Origin: Ampelocalamus luodianensis
Lineage: Eukaryota > Streptophyta > Magnoliopsida > Poales > Poaceae
Assembly: GCA_036346255.1 (NCBI GenBank)
Contig: CM070619.1
Location: 37,330,342-37,394,341 of the forward strand
Direction of reading: 5' to 3'
Length of the DNA: 64,000 nt
Made by a program: the position numbers and the translations under genes. This document shows, one piece after another, positions 33,436 through 44,766 of the stretch; the stretch's first letter is position 1; each line of letters opens with the position of its first letter. Under the pieces are notes generated by a model that made no database searches, was not told where the DNA came from, and saw only the letters and a program-made list of their open reading frames with translations.

Positions 33436-34541
33436 AGGAAGGATTAGGGTTTCGAGCAAGAACAAGAGCTCACGGTGAGCTCGGTTCATGGCACGGTCAT
33501 GGACCAAGAAATGATGGGAGCAGCTGAGACTCGGGTTGGAGGAGCCGAAGCACTGGGCGCATTTAATGCCTGAGTGATGTTGACGAGGCACACTCAGTGA
33601 CACAACAAGCCACCCTCCTCTCTCTTTCTTCCTACCATGGGCGCTTGCGCGCACGGAGAGACAGAGGAGGAAGAAGAACAGAAAAGAAATCATGACCGTT
33701 GGATTGACAATGAACGGTCACGATTCAAAGGGTCGAGCCGAGGGTTTTTACACTCCAAGCAATCAGAGCGGTCCGATCAAGATCGAACGGCTGGGATCCA
33801 TTGAGATGTTCGGGTGACCCGAACAGCCCATTGAATAAGGACGGCCATATCTAAATCTAACGGCTCAGAAAGGATGGCTCGATCGCGGTGGCCCGAACGG
33901 CACAAACGACGCGGGCCGAGCGATTGAAATCCAACGGCCGAAAATCAATCGCGCGCGTTTGAAAGGGCTCGGTGCAGTTAGTTGACTGAGTCGAGTCAAG
34001 TGGCTCGAGCCCGAGTCCAACTCAAACCCAAGGAACAGTGAATCAATTTTAGGTTTAAAATTAAGCTGAGACTTTTGAGGATTTATTAGAGGTAGCAAAA
34101 TAACTCCAAAAATTCTGAAATTTTTACAGGAGCTTGCTAACTTAGATATTGACCTAGTGTAAAATTTTTAGAGGTTTTAATGCTATGCATTTTTCTCCAA
34201 AAGTTATGCAAGGTACTGGTTTAAGGTTTGACGGAAAGTCAAACAGGTTTGACTGACCTCTCAAAATATTCAAACAATTTCTAAAAATTGTGAAATTTTT
34301 CAGAGGGGTCACATACCATCCCAAGAACTTAGGAAAAATATTTCCGGAGGATGATCAAAAGGTTTGACAAGATTGTTTTTGAAGGATCGAGATTTGGATC
34401 AAAGACTTGTGACTTTGTCTTTCCATAGCTCTTGTACAATAATTGTTTAGTACACACAGGAAATACATGATGTAAGAAAAAGTTTTAATTTCTACTCATT
34501 TTCTTATATTTGAAACAGAAGCCCAAAATTGGGATGTTACA

Positions 34542-34705
34542 ACTCTCCCCCCTTACAAGAATCTCGACCCAAGATTCCGTTTACTCGGAGAAGAAGGATG
34601 GGTAATATGCACGAAGGCGATCTTCCCGCTCCCAAGTTGCTTCATCCTTGGAACGATTTGATCACTGAACTTCAAGGAATTTTGATAGCATGATTCCCTT
34701 GAGAT
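34542..34705 (-). pseudogene. Element C polypurine tract and chromodomain tail
   Basis: GTAAGGGGGGAGAGT on the minus strand (34542-34556) borders the LTR. Next comes the last part of pol, aligning with 14935-15060 of element B (the chromodomain end), to about 34697. The match then stops, marking an internal deletion or insertion point. Confidence 0.75.
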
Positions 34706-34775
34706 AAAGAGCTCCGCCAAGCGACCGGTACGAATTTTGGTTCTGACCTGGTAGAAAATGTGCCACTTTAGTTGG
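34706..34775. other. Unassigned junction sequence
   Basis: About 70 bp between the chromodomain tail and the 18S-like segment. It matches neither the retroelement nor the 18S core as I know it. It may be diverged rDNA or filler. Confidence 0.3.
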
Positions 34776-35034
34776 CACGGAGGGACTTACCCGGTTCAGG
34801 TAAAACAAGGATTGACAGACGGAAAGATCTTTCTAGATTCAAAAGGTGGTGGGGGCAAGATCGCTGTTAGCTGGTGGAGCGATTAGTCTGGTTGATTCCG
34901 CCAACGACGGGATCTCAGCCTGCTAACTAGCTATGCGGAGTCATCCCTCCGCAGCTAGCTGATTAGAGGGCTACGGACATTTAGGCCACAGAAATTTGAG
35001 GTAATACCTAGTAGGTGATGCCCTTGGATGTATA
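34776..35034 (+). pseudogene. Diverged nuclear 18S (SSU) rRNA fragment
   Basis: About 260 bp parallel the 3' major domain of eukaryotic 18S rRNA. In order: CAAGGATTGACAGAC, GGTGGTGGAGCGATT-type core (TTAGCTGGTGGAGCGATTAG), CAGCCTGCTAACTAGCTATG, CATCCCTCCGCAGCTAGCT, TTAGAGGG, CATTTAGGCCACAGAAATTTG and GTGATGCCCTTGGATGT. The CTAGCTATGCGGAG/CTCCGCAGCTAG helix is the land-plant form. I estimate roughly three quarters identity, with many substitutions and small gaps, so it is an old or fast-changing copy. It lies antisense to element C, between its chromodomain tail and gag, and cannot be a working rRNA gene. Neither organelle SSU form fits. Confidence 0.9.
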
Positions 35035-35114
35035 GGGACAGAAGGGTGTCACTCAAGTCAAACGACCGAGGACAATCCAGATGGTAGCATTCTTCTTGGG
35101 GGAAACGGGGTAGG
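35035..35114. other. Junction between 18S fragment and protease
   Basis: Similarity to 18S fades after GATGCCCTTGGATG; weak resemblance may go on to about 35075. No other feature seen. Confidence 0.3.
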
Positions 35115-36122
35115 CTAGGAAGGCTTAATAAAACCGAGGTGGTGCCGGGCACCAGATAGAAGAGCAAAACAAAGACCACCAATAGAAGCAAAAGATGAGG
35201 ATACAAGGGAATAAGATGCTCCTGAATTGAATAAAATAGTATCGGGGCAAGAGGTGACAAGAAGCGTACCTAACACAACGTCGGGTACCTCCTGTGCTTT
35301 CCCAACTGAGATGGAGTTGACTTGAGTACGAACAACCCTCAGGTCACGATGTTTCGCAGGTGCATGTGATCGAATCACGGGCCGCGAAAAGAAACGAGAG
35401 GTTGCTGCAAGCCTCTTAGGACAATTATTAGCATAATGGCCCTTGAGTTTGCAGAGGAAACAAGTGACTTCAGTTATCCGTTGACGCTTGCGACGATCCT
35501 TTGGCTTTCCCTTTCTGGCCCCAGGAACAATGGGATTTTCGACCACAATCTGAAAGTTGGGGAAGGTATAAACTGGTAATTTGTCCTGCAGCTCCACAGA
35601 CAAATCATCCAAGAACTTCTCTAGTCTGGAAGCATTGGCGATTGCGATACTTGTAGATGACCGAAGAAGCAGTCGCTGAAGCTCTAATGACCTGGCGATC
35701 ACCAAGTTCATGCTACACTCTTTGGGATAGTGAGTGCTTCCCTCGCAGCGAAAACAAGTGACTTTGGCAGTCGGACAGTTCCTGGGTAGGTGGTCCTCAT
35801 CACAATTTGGGCAAGCTGTGGTACACTCGCTGCCGTAGTGTCCTTCCTCACCACAGCGCCGGCAAACCCTAACCTGCCCCAGTTGACAATCTTCGGTGGC
35901 GTGGCTCTCCTCACCAAGGTCACAGCAAAAAGGAGGTAGTTGCCATTTCCCGGGGCAATGGGAACAGACTCCATCATAATCGCCTGGGTGGAGGCTCCTG
36001 TGAGTCTTGTTCGGAAATCTGGAGACAGGGAGATCTCCATCTCCTCCAGCTTGCTGACCTAGTCCGCTGCTGGACTGTCCAGACATCCTGGTATGAAGAG
36101 ATGGGTTAGCAGCGCAACCCAA
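35115..36122 (-). pseudogene. Element C gag with a zinc-knuckle array, fused to protease start
   Basis: 335 open codons; the likely start is the Met at 36086 (MSGQSSSG). Residues 66-136 hold a row of CCHC-type knuckles: a degenerate one (CCDLGEESHATEDC), CRRCGEEGHYGSEC, CPNCDEDHLPRNC and CFRCEGSTHYPKEC. Then comes the usual gag end (KFLDDLSVELQDKLPVYTF, basic linker) with its own knuckle CFLCKLKGHYANNC (221-234). The protease start follows, with LFNSGASYSLVSSSF, where the catalytic Asp of DSGA is Asn. The capsid core before ELQDKL is missing, so the array appears to replace it. Four or more tandem knuckles resemble host nucleic-acid-binding CNBP/GIS2-type proteins. That origin is a guess. Confidence 0.8.
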
Positions 36123-36557
36123 AAAACGCGAAAGAAAACCGAGGACTAGGGAGTCCTACTGAAAGTTGGGTGGGGATAGGTACTAAGATGAACAAGGGAC
36201 AAGCCCGAAACTGAAAGCAAGGAAAACAAAACAATTAAAATCTCCACCAAACGAACTCCAGAAGCTCAAAAACCAACATAAAACCAACACAAGAGCTCAA
36301 TTTACAAAAGCAATTCCCTGGTATGACTAACTCGTATGGAAGAACGAGCAATCAGTTTATGAAGGTAGAATTTCAGAAATCATCCTTGGCTTAATACAGC
36401 TAAAAAGCAAGGTAAAACCACCTAAATGAGGGTCAGACACGTAGCTAACTCACATCACTTCTTACCCCTTTATTCCCACAAGTTTTAGTTGGATTAACCT
36501 CTCATTTTTAACACTATTTACTAATTAAGAGCTAGCTGTCCAGAATTTCTTGCTTGC
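36123..36557 (-). other. Element C leader, part before D
   Basis: Noncoding. It contains the CACATCACTTCTTACCCCTTTATTCCC block shared with B and the composite insert. CTTGC (36553-36557) is the target copy of element D; the leader goes on at 51281. Confidence 0.75.
36553..36557. repeat. Target site duplication of element D (left copy)
   Basis: CTTGC; right copy at 51276-51280. Removing D restores a continuous element C leader. Confidence 0.9.
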
Positions 36558-37239
36558 TGTAACAGCCCCAAGTTTATAAACTGTAATAAAATGCTTTATG
36601 AACAGTAATGAGATACTGTTCATGGCATTACTGTTCATGTTTACACTTTGGGTAGCATGTTACAAGTTAAAACCTTCCTTTGTAGTCAAAACCTAAAGAA
36701 CCATTCAAAGTCTTAAAGGGATACAAGATAAAACTTGTATTATGACTGGGAAGTATTTTTATTAAAGCCTAGGTAAATTATCTTGACTAAAACTATTTTT
36801 GTTGCATTTTTAGAAATTATTTGGGCTTAAAGAAAAATTTATTGTCTTTAAATAAATATTTTCGCCTGAAATAAATATTTGTGTATTTTACAAAGTGAAA
36901 ATGGGGTTTATAAATTTATCTGGGAAATATATCATCCCAGTAGCCTCTGATAAAAATTTCATGAATTTATAAATTTATTTGATATTTTTAAAGTCCCGAT
37001 CAAACCTTTTAAGTGTTCAAATGGAGTGCAGTCAACTAAATGGTCTAAACCCAACCCTTGCCTTCATGGCGACTTCGGTCTCACGTGTTTGGGTCCAACC
37101 AGTCGCGACTTGGTACGGCTCGGTCACGTCCCAACGCGAGCCCGACATCCACACGTGATGCGAGCCGTCGATCTTCAATCGAGCGAGGCGAGCTCACGGT
37201 ATCCGCGAGCGTCCACGTGTATACTTTAATCTCCACCGT

Positions 37240-37870
37240 TGGATCTTGATCTAACGGCGAGGTTAGTGTGTGCAACCGGACAACTCGGATCCATGTTCAA
37301 TCTCCACCGTTCGTTTCCAATCCAACCGTGGCGCCCTTTCCGTTTTAAACCTAAAGGCGCTTTTATCTCGGCCGTTAGATTCAAATCCTCGGCTTTTCCT
37401 TTCTCGCGTGTTATTAAAGCCCGCGCTCCTGCGGACCGTTGGATCTTCATCGTGTGGCCCGATTAGTGTATGCATTCGGACGACTCGGATCCCGCTGTCG
37501 TGGCCGTCCATCCTTGATCTAACGGTATCGCTTATTTCAATTTGAAATCAGAGGCGCGCGTTTATGCGGGCCTTTGGATTTCAATCCAACGGCGCTCCTT
37601 TTTGACCGTGGGCCTTTAAAGCCCAAAATCGGTGGATCGTTGGATTTCGATCGGGTGGCCCAGAGCGGTGTATGCAACCGGACCATCCGGTTCAATTCCC
37701 AATCTCGACCGTAGGAAGCCCATCTAACGGCGCCGCGTCATCGCACTTAAGTGGGGTCACGTGTATTCCCTTTTAAGTGACCGTTGGATTCTAATCCAAC
37801 GCTCCCCTTTGAATGTGACCTGCGGGTTACGCGAAGGCTACATTAAATCACGGCCGTTCATGTGAGATCG
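37240..37870. repeat. Array of CCGTTGGAT...ATCCAACGG hairpin motifs (5' LTR of D)
   Basis: About ten diverged units at roughly 65-70-bp spacing, each an imperfect inverted repeat around CCGTTGGATC/ATCTAACGG. The unit at 37782-37801 is a perfect palindrome (CGTTGGATTCTAATCCAACG). The same array is at 47565-48185. Related motifs are found in C, E, F, B and H LTRs. Confidence 0.85.
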
Positions 37871-38173
37871 TGTGGTCCACATTGAACAATACCGGTTATT
37901 ATTTTTAACACCTGTCTTCATCGCAGCCGCCCATTTTCAATCGGACGGTTGTTGGTCTTTTCGCATTTTAGGAGGCGCGCGCGGCTGTGACTGCCAGTGG
38001 GACCCACATGTCAGGTGATTCTTATCTTCTTCCCTCTCTCTCTGCGCGATCTTCTGAAAAATCGAGGAGAGGAATTATCCCAAAGTTTTTGCAACTAATT
38101 TTGGGATAATTAGCCTAAATGGACACCTCATCAAGCTCTAGACTTTTCCCCAATTATCCTGTAGCTCAACTCC

Positions 38174-38184
38174 CTATATATAAA
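38174..38184 (+). promoter_or_regulatory. TATA box of D 5' LTR
   Basis: CTATATATAAA, about 1.62 kb into the LTR, followed by CCCTAGCTTTTGGAGCTGC. It is the best promoter candidate for D transcription. Duplicate in the 3' LTR at 48502-48512. Confidence 0.7.
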
Positions 38185-40923
38185 CCCTAGCTTTTGGAGC
38201 TGCACCATTGTTGACCATTGAAGCTCACTTTCCTCCATTCTTTGTCTGTGGAGTTTCTTGCTTCTATCCTTTGCTTATCTACCTTAAGCACTGGCTTTAC
38301 TTACAATAAAGATTGGTTATCTTTTGTAGGTCAAATCCAGAGTTTGTTTCTCTGTCCATCACCATCGGTTTTCAGAGTTTTTGGTATCTTTCCTATACTG
38401 GTAAGCCAAAAACCCTAGTTTTGATATCTTGAGCATCCTAGGAACCTTAGAAGCTGCTGTGAATCATTCTTTTAAGCATCAGTAGCTTCAACTTGCTTTA
38501 AACTGAAAAGTTGATATTATACCTTTTCGGTTTTTCATGTCATTTTCAAGACCTAGGGTTCTTCCTGTCAACTTATCATCTTATTTAGGTTTTGACTAAA
38601 CCCTAGCAGCAGGACAAATTGATCTTTCAATTCTTGTCATCATCTATTTTGACTCCTAGCTGAAATATGTCTCTGTTCTCTTGTCGGCTCAGCAGACAAA
38701 ATAGGTGTTTGCTTTAGCTTTTGTAATCTAACTAGTTATGGTTAGACTAAGGTTGGTTTGGGATATTAATTACCTAAAAGATCATGCTAAGATTCATTTA
38801 TGAACTTTTGCATGATCTATACTTCTTTCCGAAAATTGCAATCATCTGTTTTGACTCTTTTCAAAAGCAAAACTGAACTTTGCAATAAACTCTAGTTTGT
38901 CTTTTGAAAGCATAAGCTATATTATGTGTTATTATCACTATTATGGGTAGTTATGGCTTAAGCATCTGTAATCATGCATTTCAGTTGATCATGCATATTT
39001 ATGCCATTTTGGACTTATTGTCGGTTTAATATTTATTGGATCTTATTGCTCCTTTTAGAATCTGGTTCTCTTGAGGCTTTTGAATATACTACGAACAACT
39101 TTGAGCACATGCAGAAAATCTATTACTATCAAGGCAAGCATCCTCTTTGCACCATATTGAACCAGATTTTGTACAATAGCTTTTACAAATCCATGGTATC
39201 TGTGCATGCTATTTGTCTAAAAATACAAAATGTGACTTGTAATAGCTAGCTATAACTTTGACATGGTGGATTACCTTAATTATGACCATACACTCAACTC
39301 TAGTGTAATCTTGTATACTATATGGTTTATTTTGATTTGGCTTAGATATGCGATCTAGAGATTTTAGAGTTTGACAAGCATATCTTGTCAAACATGGGAA
39401 TCTAAGCTGAACCCTTGTTATTTTAAACTCTTTGTCCAGTTTCTTTAAATCAGTCTTGTATTTGAAATTCAAATTGATCTAGACAAGAGGAAGCTAGTGA
39501 TGGTGCTTTTGCACGAGATTGGGTTTTGTGGTGGACTTGTCAGGGTTGATTAAGGACCGAACTCGACTATTCGGTTCAAGTCCCCACGTACTTCCACATG
39601 CGATGTATGGTATTGTTTGGTTAAGTAAAATGTTGAGACTATTGAGTTGGAAACAGGAGAGTAAGGATATGTGTATTGACCTTGTATGGCATAGATGCTT
39701 TGAGTGCGAGGACTGCGTTTTATGCCATGTGAGCTTTGTATGTCGATGTCGGATGTTCTTAGGAGGGTGAGGCGTATATGTGCCTCGTCGCATATCGATA
39801 CCTTAATGGTGCCGATAGCATTCTACTATGGGTAGGGAACCCAATTCGTTTTAAATTGTTTGGATCGGCATTCTTGACACAACATGTGTGCCCGTGGTTA
39901 GTAGGTGGTATAGCCTACGCTAATGGGATTAGTTCACATATGGGGTCCAACTCAATAGTGTTGGCTTGTTGAAAATACCAAATCTTAGCTTCCCGGTCGG
40001 CATACCAAAGGAAGTGTGTCATCATTCGGAGGCATCAGAAGACAACGAGCTAGCCAAGTCATGTGGGTAAAGATGTACACCTGCGGTATAAACTGTTCGA
40101 ATAGCCGTGTCCACGGTCATGGGCGATAACTTGAACCGATATCACTGTATAGAGATTTTAATTTCCAAAATGTGGTTTCATTTATTTTCGGTTTGCATGA
40201 GGAATCATGCCTTTCTTTATTACATTTAATGTATTTACTCACTGTTTTACTTTATTTTTGATTTATTAAATTGCTTTATCAAAAGTTAGCCTTTGTAGGA
40301 TAAGGTGTATCGCTTTATGCAAATTTGAACCTTTATACCTTCCTGTTGTAACCTTATGCATGTAACAACTCTACTCCTTTGAATAGGATCTAATAACCAC
40401 TTTCCTTTGTTAGTTTGTGTAAGACTTGCTGAGTACCTTTTGTACTCAAGGTGCTACCACCTAATGTTGCAGGTGAGGATGGTTTTCTCTATGAAGTTCC
40501 GTTAGCGCCGATCGGGTGGCGCTAACGAGTAACGCTACTTCTTTCCTCCACGCAATTGCTGCGGGTGGATGAGGCCATTGGTGGACATTTTCCGTTTATT
40601 TTGCTTCCATTGTATCTTTCGTTAAAGTGACCAAGTCACTTAATATTGTAGTACTAATAGAATGATGTAACCTTATGTTTAATTATATCAATGTATGACT
40701 GGTATGTGTTTGATGCAATGTTGATGAAGGATATATATGCAATGGTCGTTGATCACGGGAACCATTGTGAATCATATATATCAGGAATCTGTTTCTTGGA
40801 TCATCATTTGTTAAATTTATATCTTTAGCATGGTTTTTAATAAAGGCGATCTGTTCCTTCATTAACAATTGTGCTCTGATATGAATTTAATTAGTAACAT
40901 TTCCAATAACCGGGGTCCTCACG

Positions 40924-41135
40924 CGTTGGTATCGAGCATCGTTGCTGTAGGTTAGAAGTAGTGTGGCGAAGTTATTAGAGAGTCTTACGATAAAATTATC
41001 TTCAAGCAATAATGTATTTTGAAAGTTTAAGTATGACATTTTTATTTCTTATCCTCTTTAATGTCACTTCTTGCCCAACTTTACATTGGTTTATCTAAAA
41101 GTGAATTGTTTCTTATCTTGTCTTTTGGCCTATAG
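40924..41135 (+). promoter_or_regulatory. Element D primer site and leader
   Basis: TGGTATCGAGC (40927-40937) is the tRNA-Met primer site with one base lost from TGGTATCAGAGC. The lost base sits at a CAG, in line with the other small gaps in D. The rest is leader up to the ORF0 ATG. Confidence 0.75.
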
Positions 41136-41955
41136 ATGAGCGGTTGGTATTTGGTCAAGGAGACTCAGTGAAGATGTTGATGGATTCCAGCCTTACTTGG
41201 GACATGATGTGGCGCTCCAATTTCACCTATCAGTAGGAGTATGCCATTTATCGACGAGATCGAGGACCGGGAATGGAGGAGTACCGTGCCTTCATCAACG
41301 TCATTGCTAGGCATGTAGTGGCGGTGTTCCCTCGTGTCCAAGCACTTGCCACCTCGAGGCTATGGCGATTCGGAAGGCTGCGAGTAGGATGATGAGCCTT
41401 CTTCGTCATGATTTGTGGAATTGTCTCAACCACCCTCGACCACTTCCGAATCAAGGCCCTACCTCAAAGTGAGCATGTTCACGAGATACGATTTGGCGAA
41501 GACCCTCGGTGCGGCGGTTGGCGAGGATGGTCGCATCATGGACCAAATCCATCGTTGTCTTGTGAGGAGGCTGTGGGAAACTTCGGCATCGCCTTAATGA
41601 GGCCAGGGAGTACCGCTTCTTGGAGTCAACATGAACCGCGTTCCTCATAGCGTGCTTTATGGTGACAACGAGATCTCCTGCTGCTGCCTTTGCACCACCT
41701 CTTTATCGACTTCGAGTGGCGGGTGCGTGCTTGTTTATGGACAAGTGCGCCAAGCCCGGATGATGCGAGCTTTCCTCGCACTCTGCGGTGCACCTCTGGA
41801 GGTTATCGACCATCGTTGGGTTCCCGAGGCGTCTCATTAGCCCGTTGGATCTCGTTGATCTTTGGTTCCCTGGAGCTCATCTTTTGAATGAGTTTCCGGT
41901 GAACTTTAACCGGGATCTCTACGCTAGCACCTCGACGATGAACCCTCGTGGTTGA
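41136..41955 (+). pseudogene. Element D ORF0
   Basis: ATG at 41136 (MSGWYLVKETQ) matches ORF0 at 16825 (MGSWYLTKET). Further matches are RSNFTYQ, YRRDRGPGMEEYR and the C-terminal FGSLELIF/AHLL..FPVNFNRD region, ending TGA 41953-41955. Breaks sit at ACTCAGTGA (41167) and TATCAGTAGG (41229), both at CAG. Unknown function; conserved placement before gag. Confidence 0.8.
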
Positions 41956-42248
41956 GTGTCTTCGGTTTAGTAGTGGCCTAAATAAAATGTATGTAATAGA
42001 GCGATAGTATTTTGTACAAAGTATGTAAGTTCCATTTTCGATTTGTAATCCGACATTATGGCCGACTATAATGTAAGATGGAACCGAAATTTTTGTTGTA
42101 TATATATGAAGTTTCGTTTGGTGTTAACTTGAATGCATAACATAACATGATGCATTATATGTACGATGCTTGTTTCTTTTCTAATTGCAACCTTGTTTGT
42201 GTTTGCAGTATGTCCTTGTTGTGTTGTTAACCATGGTGTGGTAGCAGG

Positions 42249-43400
42249 ATGACAGGACCTACTACTCGTCTTGCAAGCGCAACAAGGAGAGGGCATGTCG
42301 ACTCACGTGCCTCATTCTCGGGAGGGCCGATCAACCCTCCGGCTCTCAAGGTCCGCAAGGTGGTCCCCGGGAAGAGGAGCTTCCTCCACCACCTTCGATG
42401 GCGGCGTGCTCATGCAAATTGAGCGCAACCGAATGGACGAGACGCGCATCTTGGAGCAGTTGCGCGCAATACTTCTTCTCCTATTGCACCAATTGTCGAG
42501 CGGAGGCCACCATGTGCGAGGTAGCCTTGCGACTTTGGCGGACTAACCGCGGTGTTCTCGATTCTCGAGGATCCTATGGAAGGCGAGGATTGGCGAACCA
42601 TTGAGAAGAAGCTCTTGATTGCTCGGTGCTCACGAAGGAAAAGGTTCTTTTGCGATTATCATTTCGATGGGCGGCTAGCATATGGTGGGATAATCTCCTT
42701 GCCATTCGACTGCTTTGACATGTCCCTACTTGGGATGAATTTGTGGAAGCTTTTACGAAGCTCATATTCTGAAGGGTCATGATGATCAAGCGACAAGAAT
42801 TTCGCTCTCAAGCAAGGGCGAAAATCATGCGAATATCGCATGAGTTCAACTTCACGGCGGATATGCCCGATGATGTTTGGTGACCTTCGTCGTCGAAACC
42901 GGTTCTTGAATGGGCTATCTGAGGAGTTGCAGATGTCTGTAGCTTTGCATGACTTCCGGAATTTCTCTCAATTGGTCAACAAATCAATTGTGGCCGAGAG
43001 CAAGAGCAAGGCATTGGAGGAGTCACGCAAGCGACAGCGGACTTCACAGTTTGCTCCTGGTGGCAGCTCACCAAGGCCTCGTATGTGGTTGTCTAGACCA
43101 CCACGAGCACCAGCTCCATTTTCACCAAGGCCAGCGGTGTTTGCCCCTCGTCCATCTCCTCCCACCAATCAGTCAGGCCCAAGTGGAAATCAGCCCCGTC
43201 CTGTTAACAATGTTAACCCAGGGGTTATCTGCTTTCATTGTGGTCGTCCGGGGCATTATGCCAACAAGTGTGTGGCAAGCGGCAGCAGGATTGCCTCTGT
43301 TCGACCCTATCCAACCTGTTCGCCAGCCCTTCGCAGAGCCCCTATTAAAGCCGATCCGCTCCGATCAGTGGGCATGTGAACGGATCACCTGCTTGAAGAG
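42249..43400 (+). pseudogene. Element D gag
   Basis: ATG at 42249 (MTGPTTRLASATRRGH). The capsid core is in pieces: an EDWRTIEKKLLIARCS segment near 42575, FVEAFTKL-like near 42740, and FLNGLSEELQMSVALHDFRNFSQLVNKSI at 42903-42990. Then come a basic linker (LEESRKRQRT), a proline-rich stretch and an intact CCHC knuckle CFHCGRPGHYANKC (43231-43272). The open block is 42840-43379. Frame changes occur near 42545, 42605, 42780 and 43290. Confidence 0.85.
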
Positions 43401-44766
43401 GCGGCGATACACTGAAGTTGTTATGGGTATGCTCCTAGTTAATTTCAGTCCACTCTTGTTTTATTTGACTCTGGAGCATCTCATTCTTTTATTAGCAATC
43501 ATTTTGCTTGTTCAACACCGATTAGACATGCATACCCTCCAACCACCTTTTATTATTCAATCACAGGTCGGTCTTTAAAACCGATCAGTTTGTTAATGGG
43601 GTCAACATAACAATCCTTGGAGTAAGGTTTTAGCAAATTTAATTGTGATTGACTCTAAAGGGTTGGATGTCATTTTGGGTATGGATTGGTGTCCAAGAAC
43701 GAGGGCCAAATCAATTGTTCCCAATGGTCTATTTCCATGACCAATGCGACGGCATTCAAGTTGTTTACCATTCCAAAACAATTGGCTCTCATCTTTGTGC
43801 TCACCAAGTTGATACCACTCCTTCTTTGGAGTCAGTACCAATTGTCTGTGAGTATGTTGATGTCTTTCCTGAAGACCTTCCCGGTTTACCACGGATCGGA
43901 AGTGGAGTTAGTGATTGAGCTAGTTCTGGAGGCGCTCCGATATCGAGAGTCCTTATCGAATGCACATCAGCGAGTTGGTTGAATTGAAGAAGCAACTCGG
44001 AGAATTGCTTGACAAAGGTTTCATTCGACCGAGTTCCTCACCTTGGGATGCCGGCAATCTTTGTTAAGAAGAAAGACAACACTTTACGGATGTGTGTGGA
44101 TTACCGTCCGTTAAATGAGGTCACCATCAAAAACAAATATCCTCTACCTCGAATTGATGATCTTTTTGATCAGTTGGTTGGTGCCCGCGTCTTTTCAAAG
44201 ATTGATTTGCGGTCGGGCTATCATCAAATCAAGGTTAGAGCTGAGGACATTCCTAAGACAGCTTTCTCTACTCGTTATGGTTTATACGAGTATCTTTGTT
44301 ATGTCCTTTAGTCCGACCAATGCTCCGCTTATTTCATGAATCTTATGAATTCGTGTTCATGGAGTTCTTGGATAAGTTCGTTGTCGTGTTCATTGACGAC
44401 ATCCTTATTTATTCCAAGTCTGATAAGGATCATGAACAACATTTGCGGCTTGTGCTGGAAACACTTCGTCGGCATCGACTATATGCTAAGTTCAGCAAAT
44501 GTGCTTTCTGGCTCAGAAAGGTTTCATTTTTTGGGCCTGTGTTATCCGAAGGAGGTATCGCTGTCGATCCAAGCAAGGTACAAGATGTACTAAATTGGAA
44601 GCCTCCCAAGAATGTCCCAGAGATTCGGAGTTTTCTTGGACTTGCGGGTTATTACCGTAGGTTCATTGAAAATTTCTCCAAGATTGCTAGACCTTTGACT
44701 CAGCTCTTGCAGAAAGGGAAGAAATTTGAATGGTCAGCCAAGTGTGAAGAGAGTTTTGGCTTTTGA
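43401..44766 (+). pseudogene. Element D protease and reverse transcriptase
   Basis: Protease: an intact LFDSGASHSFISNHFA near 43460-43510 and a GLDVILGMDW-like stretch near 43663-43690. RT: MPAIFVKKKDNTLRMCVDYR (44049-44106), RIDDLFDQLVGARVFSKIDL, RSGYHQIKVRAEDIPKTAFS, then FVVVFIDDILIYSKS (about 44366-44410), YAKFSKCAFWL and SFLGLAGYYRRFIENFSKIAR. Shifts lie near 43920, 44290 and 44330. Catalytic residues (DSGA, KIDL, FIDD) are all kept, unlike B (DSGAS shifted) and C (NSGA). Confidence 0.88.

Larger units (their letters stand above)
29320..34541 (-). repeat. Element C 3' LTR, 5222 bp
   Basis: Near-identical by eye to 51618-56826. In element direction: TGTAACATCCC start, AT-rich U3 outer part, hairpin-rich GC blocks (31850-32170, 33690-33960), the hairpin tandem array (32140-32690), TATA region near 33430, leader with GC-rich CCGGCGA blocks (32720-32900), and the CTATTCGAATAG core at 30078-30089 near its end. 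No gene. Frames at 31815-32174 and 33262-33693 run on both strands through repeats. Confidence 0.92.
36558..40923 (+). repeat. Element D 5' LTR, 4366 bp
   Basis: Outer AT-rich 460 bp, then a 600-bp array of CCGTTGGAT hairpins (37240-37870). TATA lies at 38174-38184, followed by a leader with AAACCCTAG motifs and CTGGTAAG (possible donor at 38400). A long AT-rich stretch follows, then CTGTTCGAATAG at 40093-40104. The last base differs from the 3' LTR (CACG against CACA). No gene in it. Confidence 0.92.

Noticed and set aside
34776..35034. Working 18S rRNA gene or organelle rRNA
   Set aside because: Only about 260 bp with many changes and no flanking rDNA. The sequence is of nuclear plant type, not plastid or mitochondrial.
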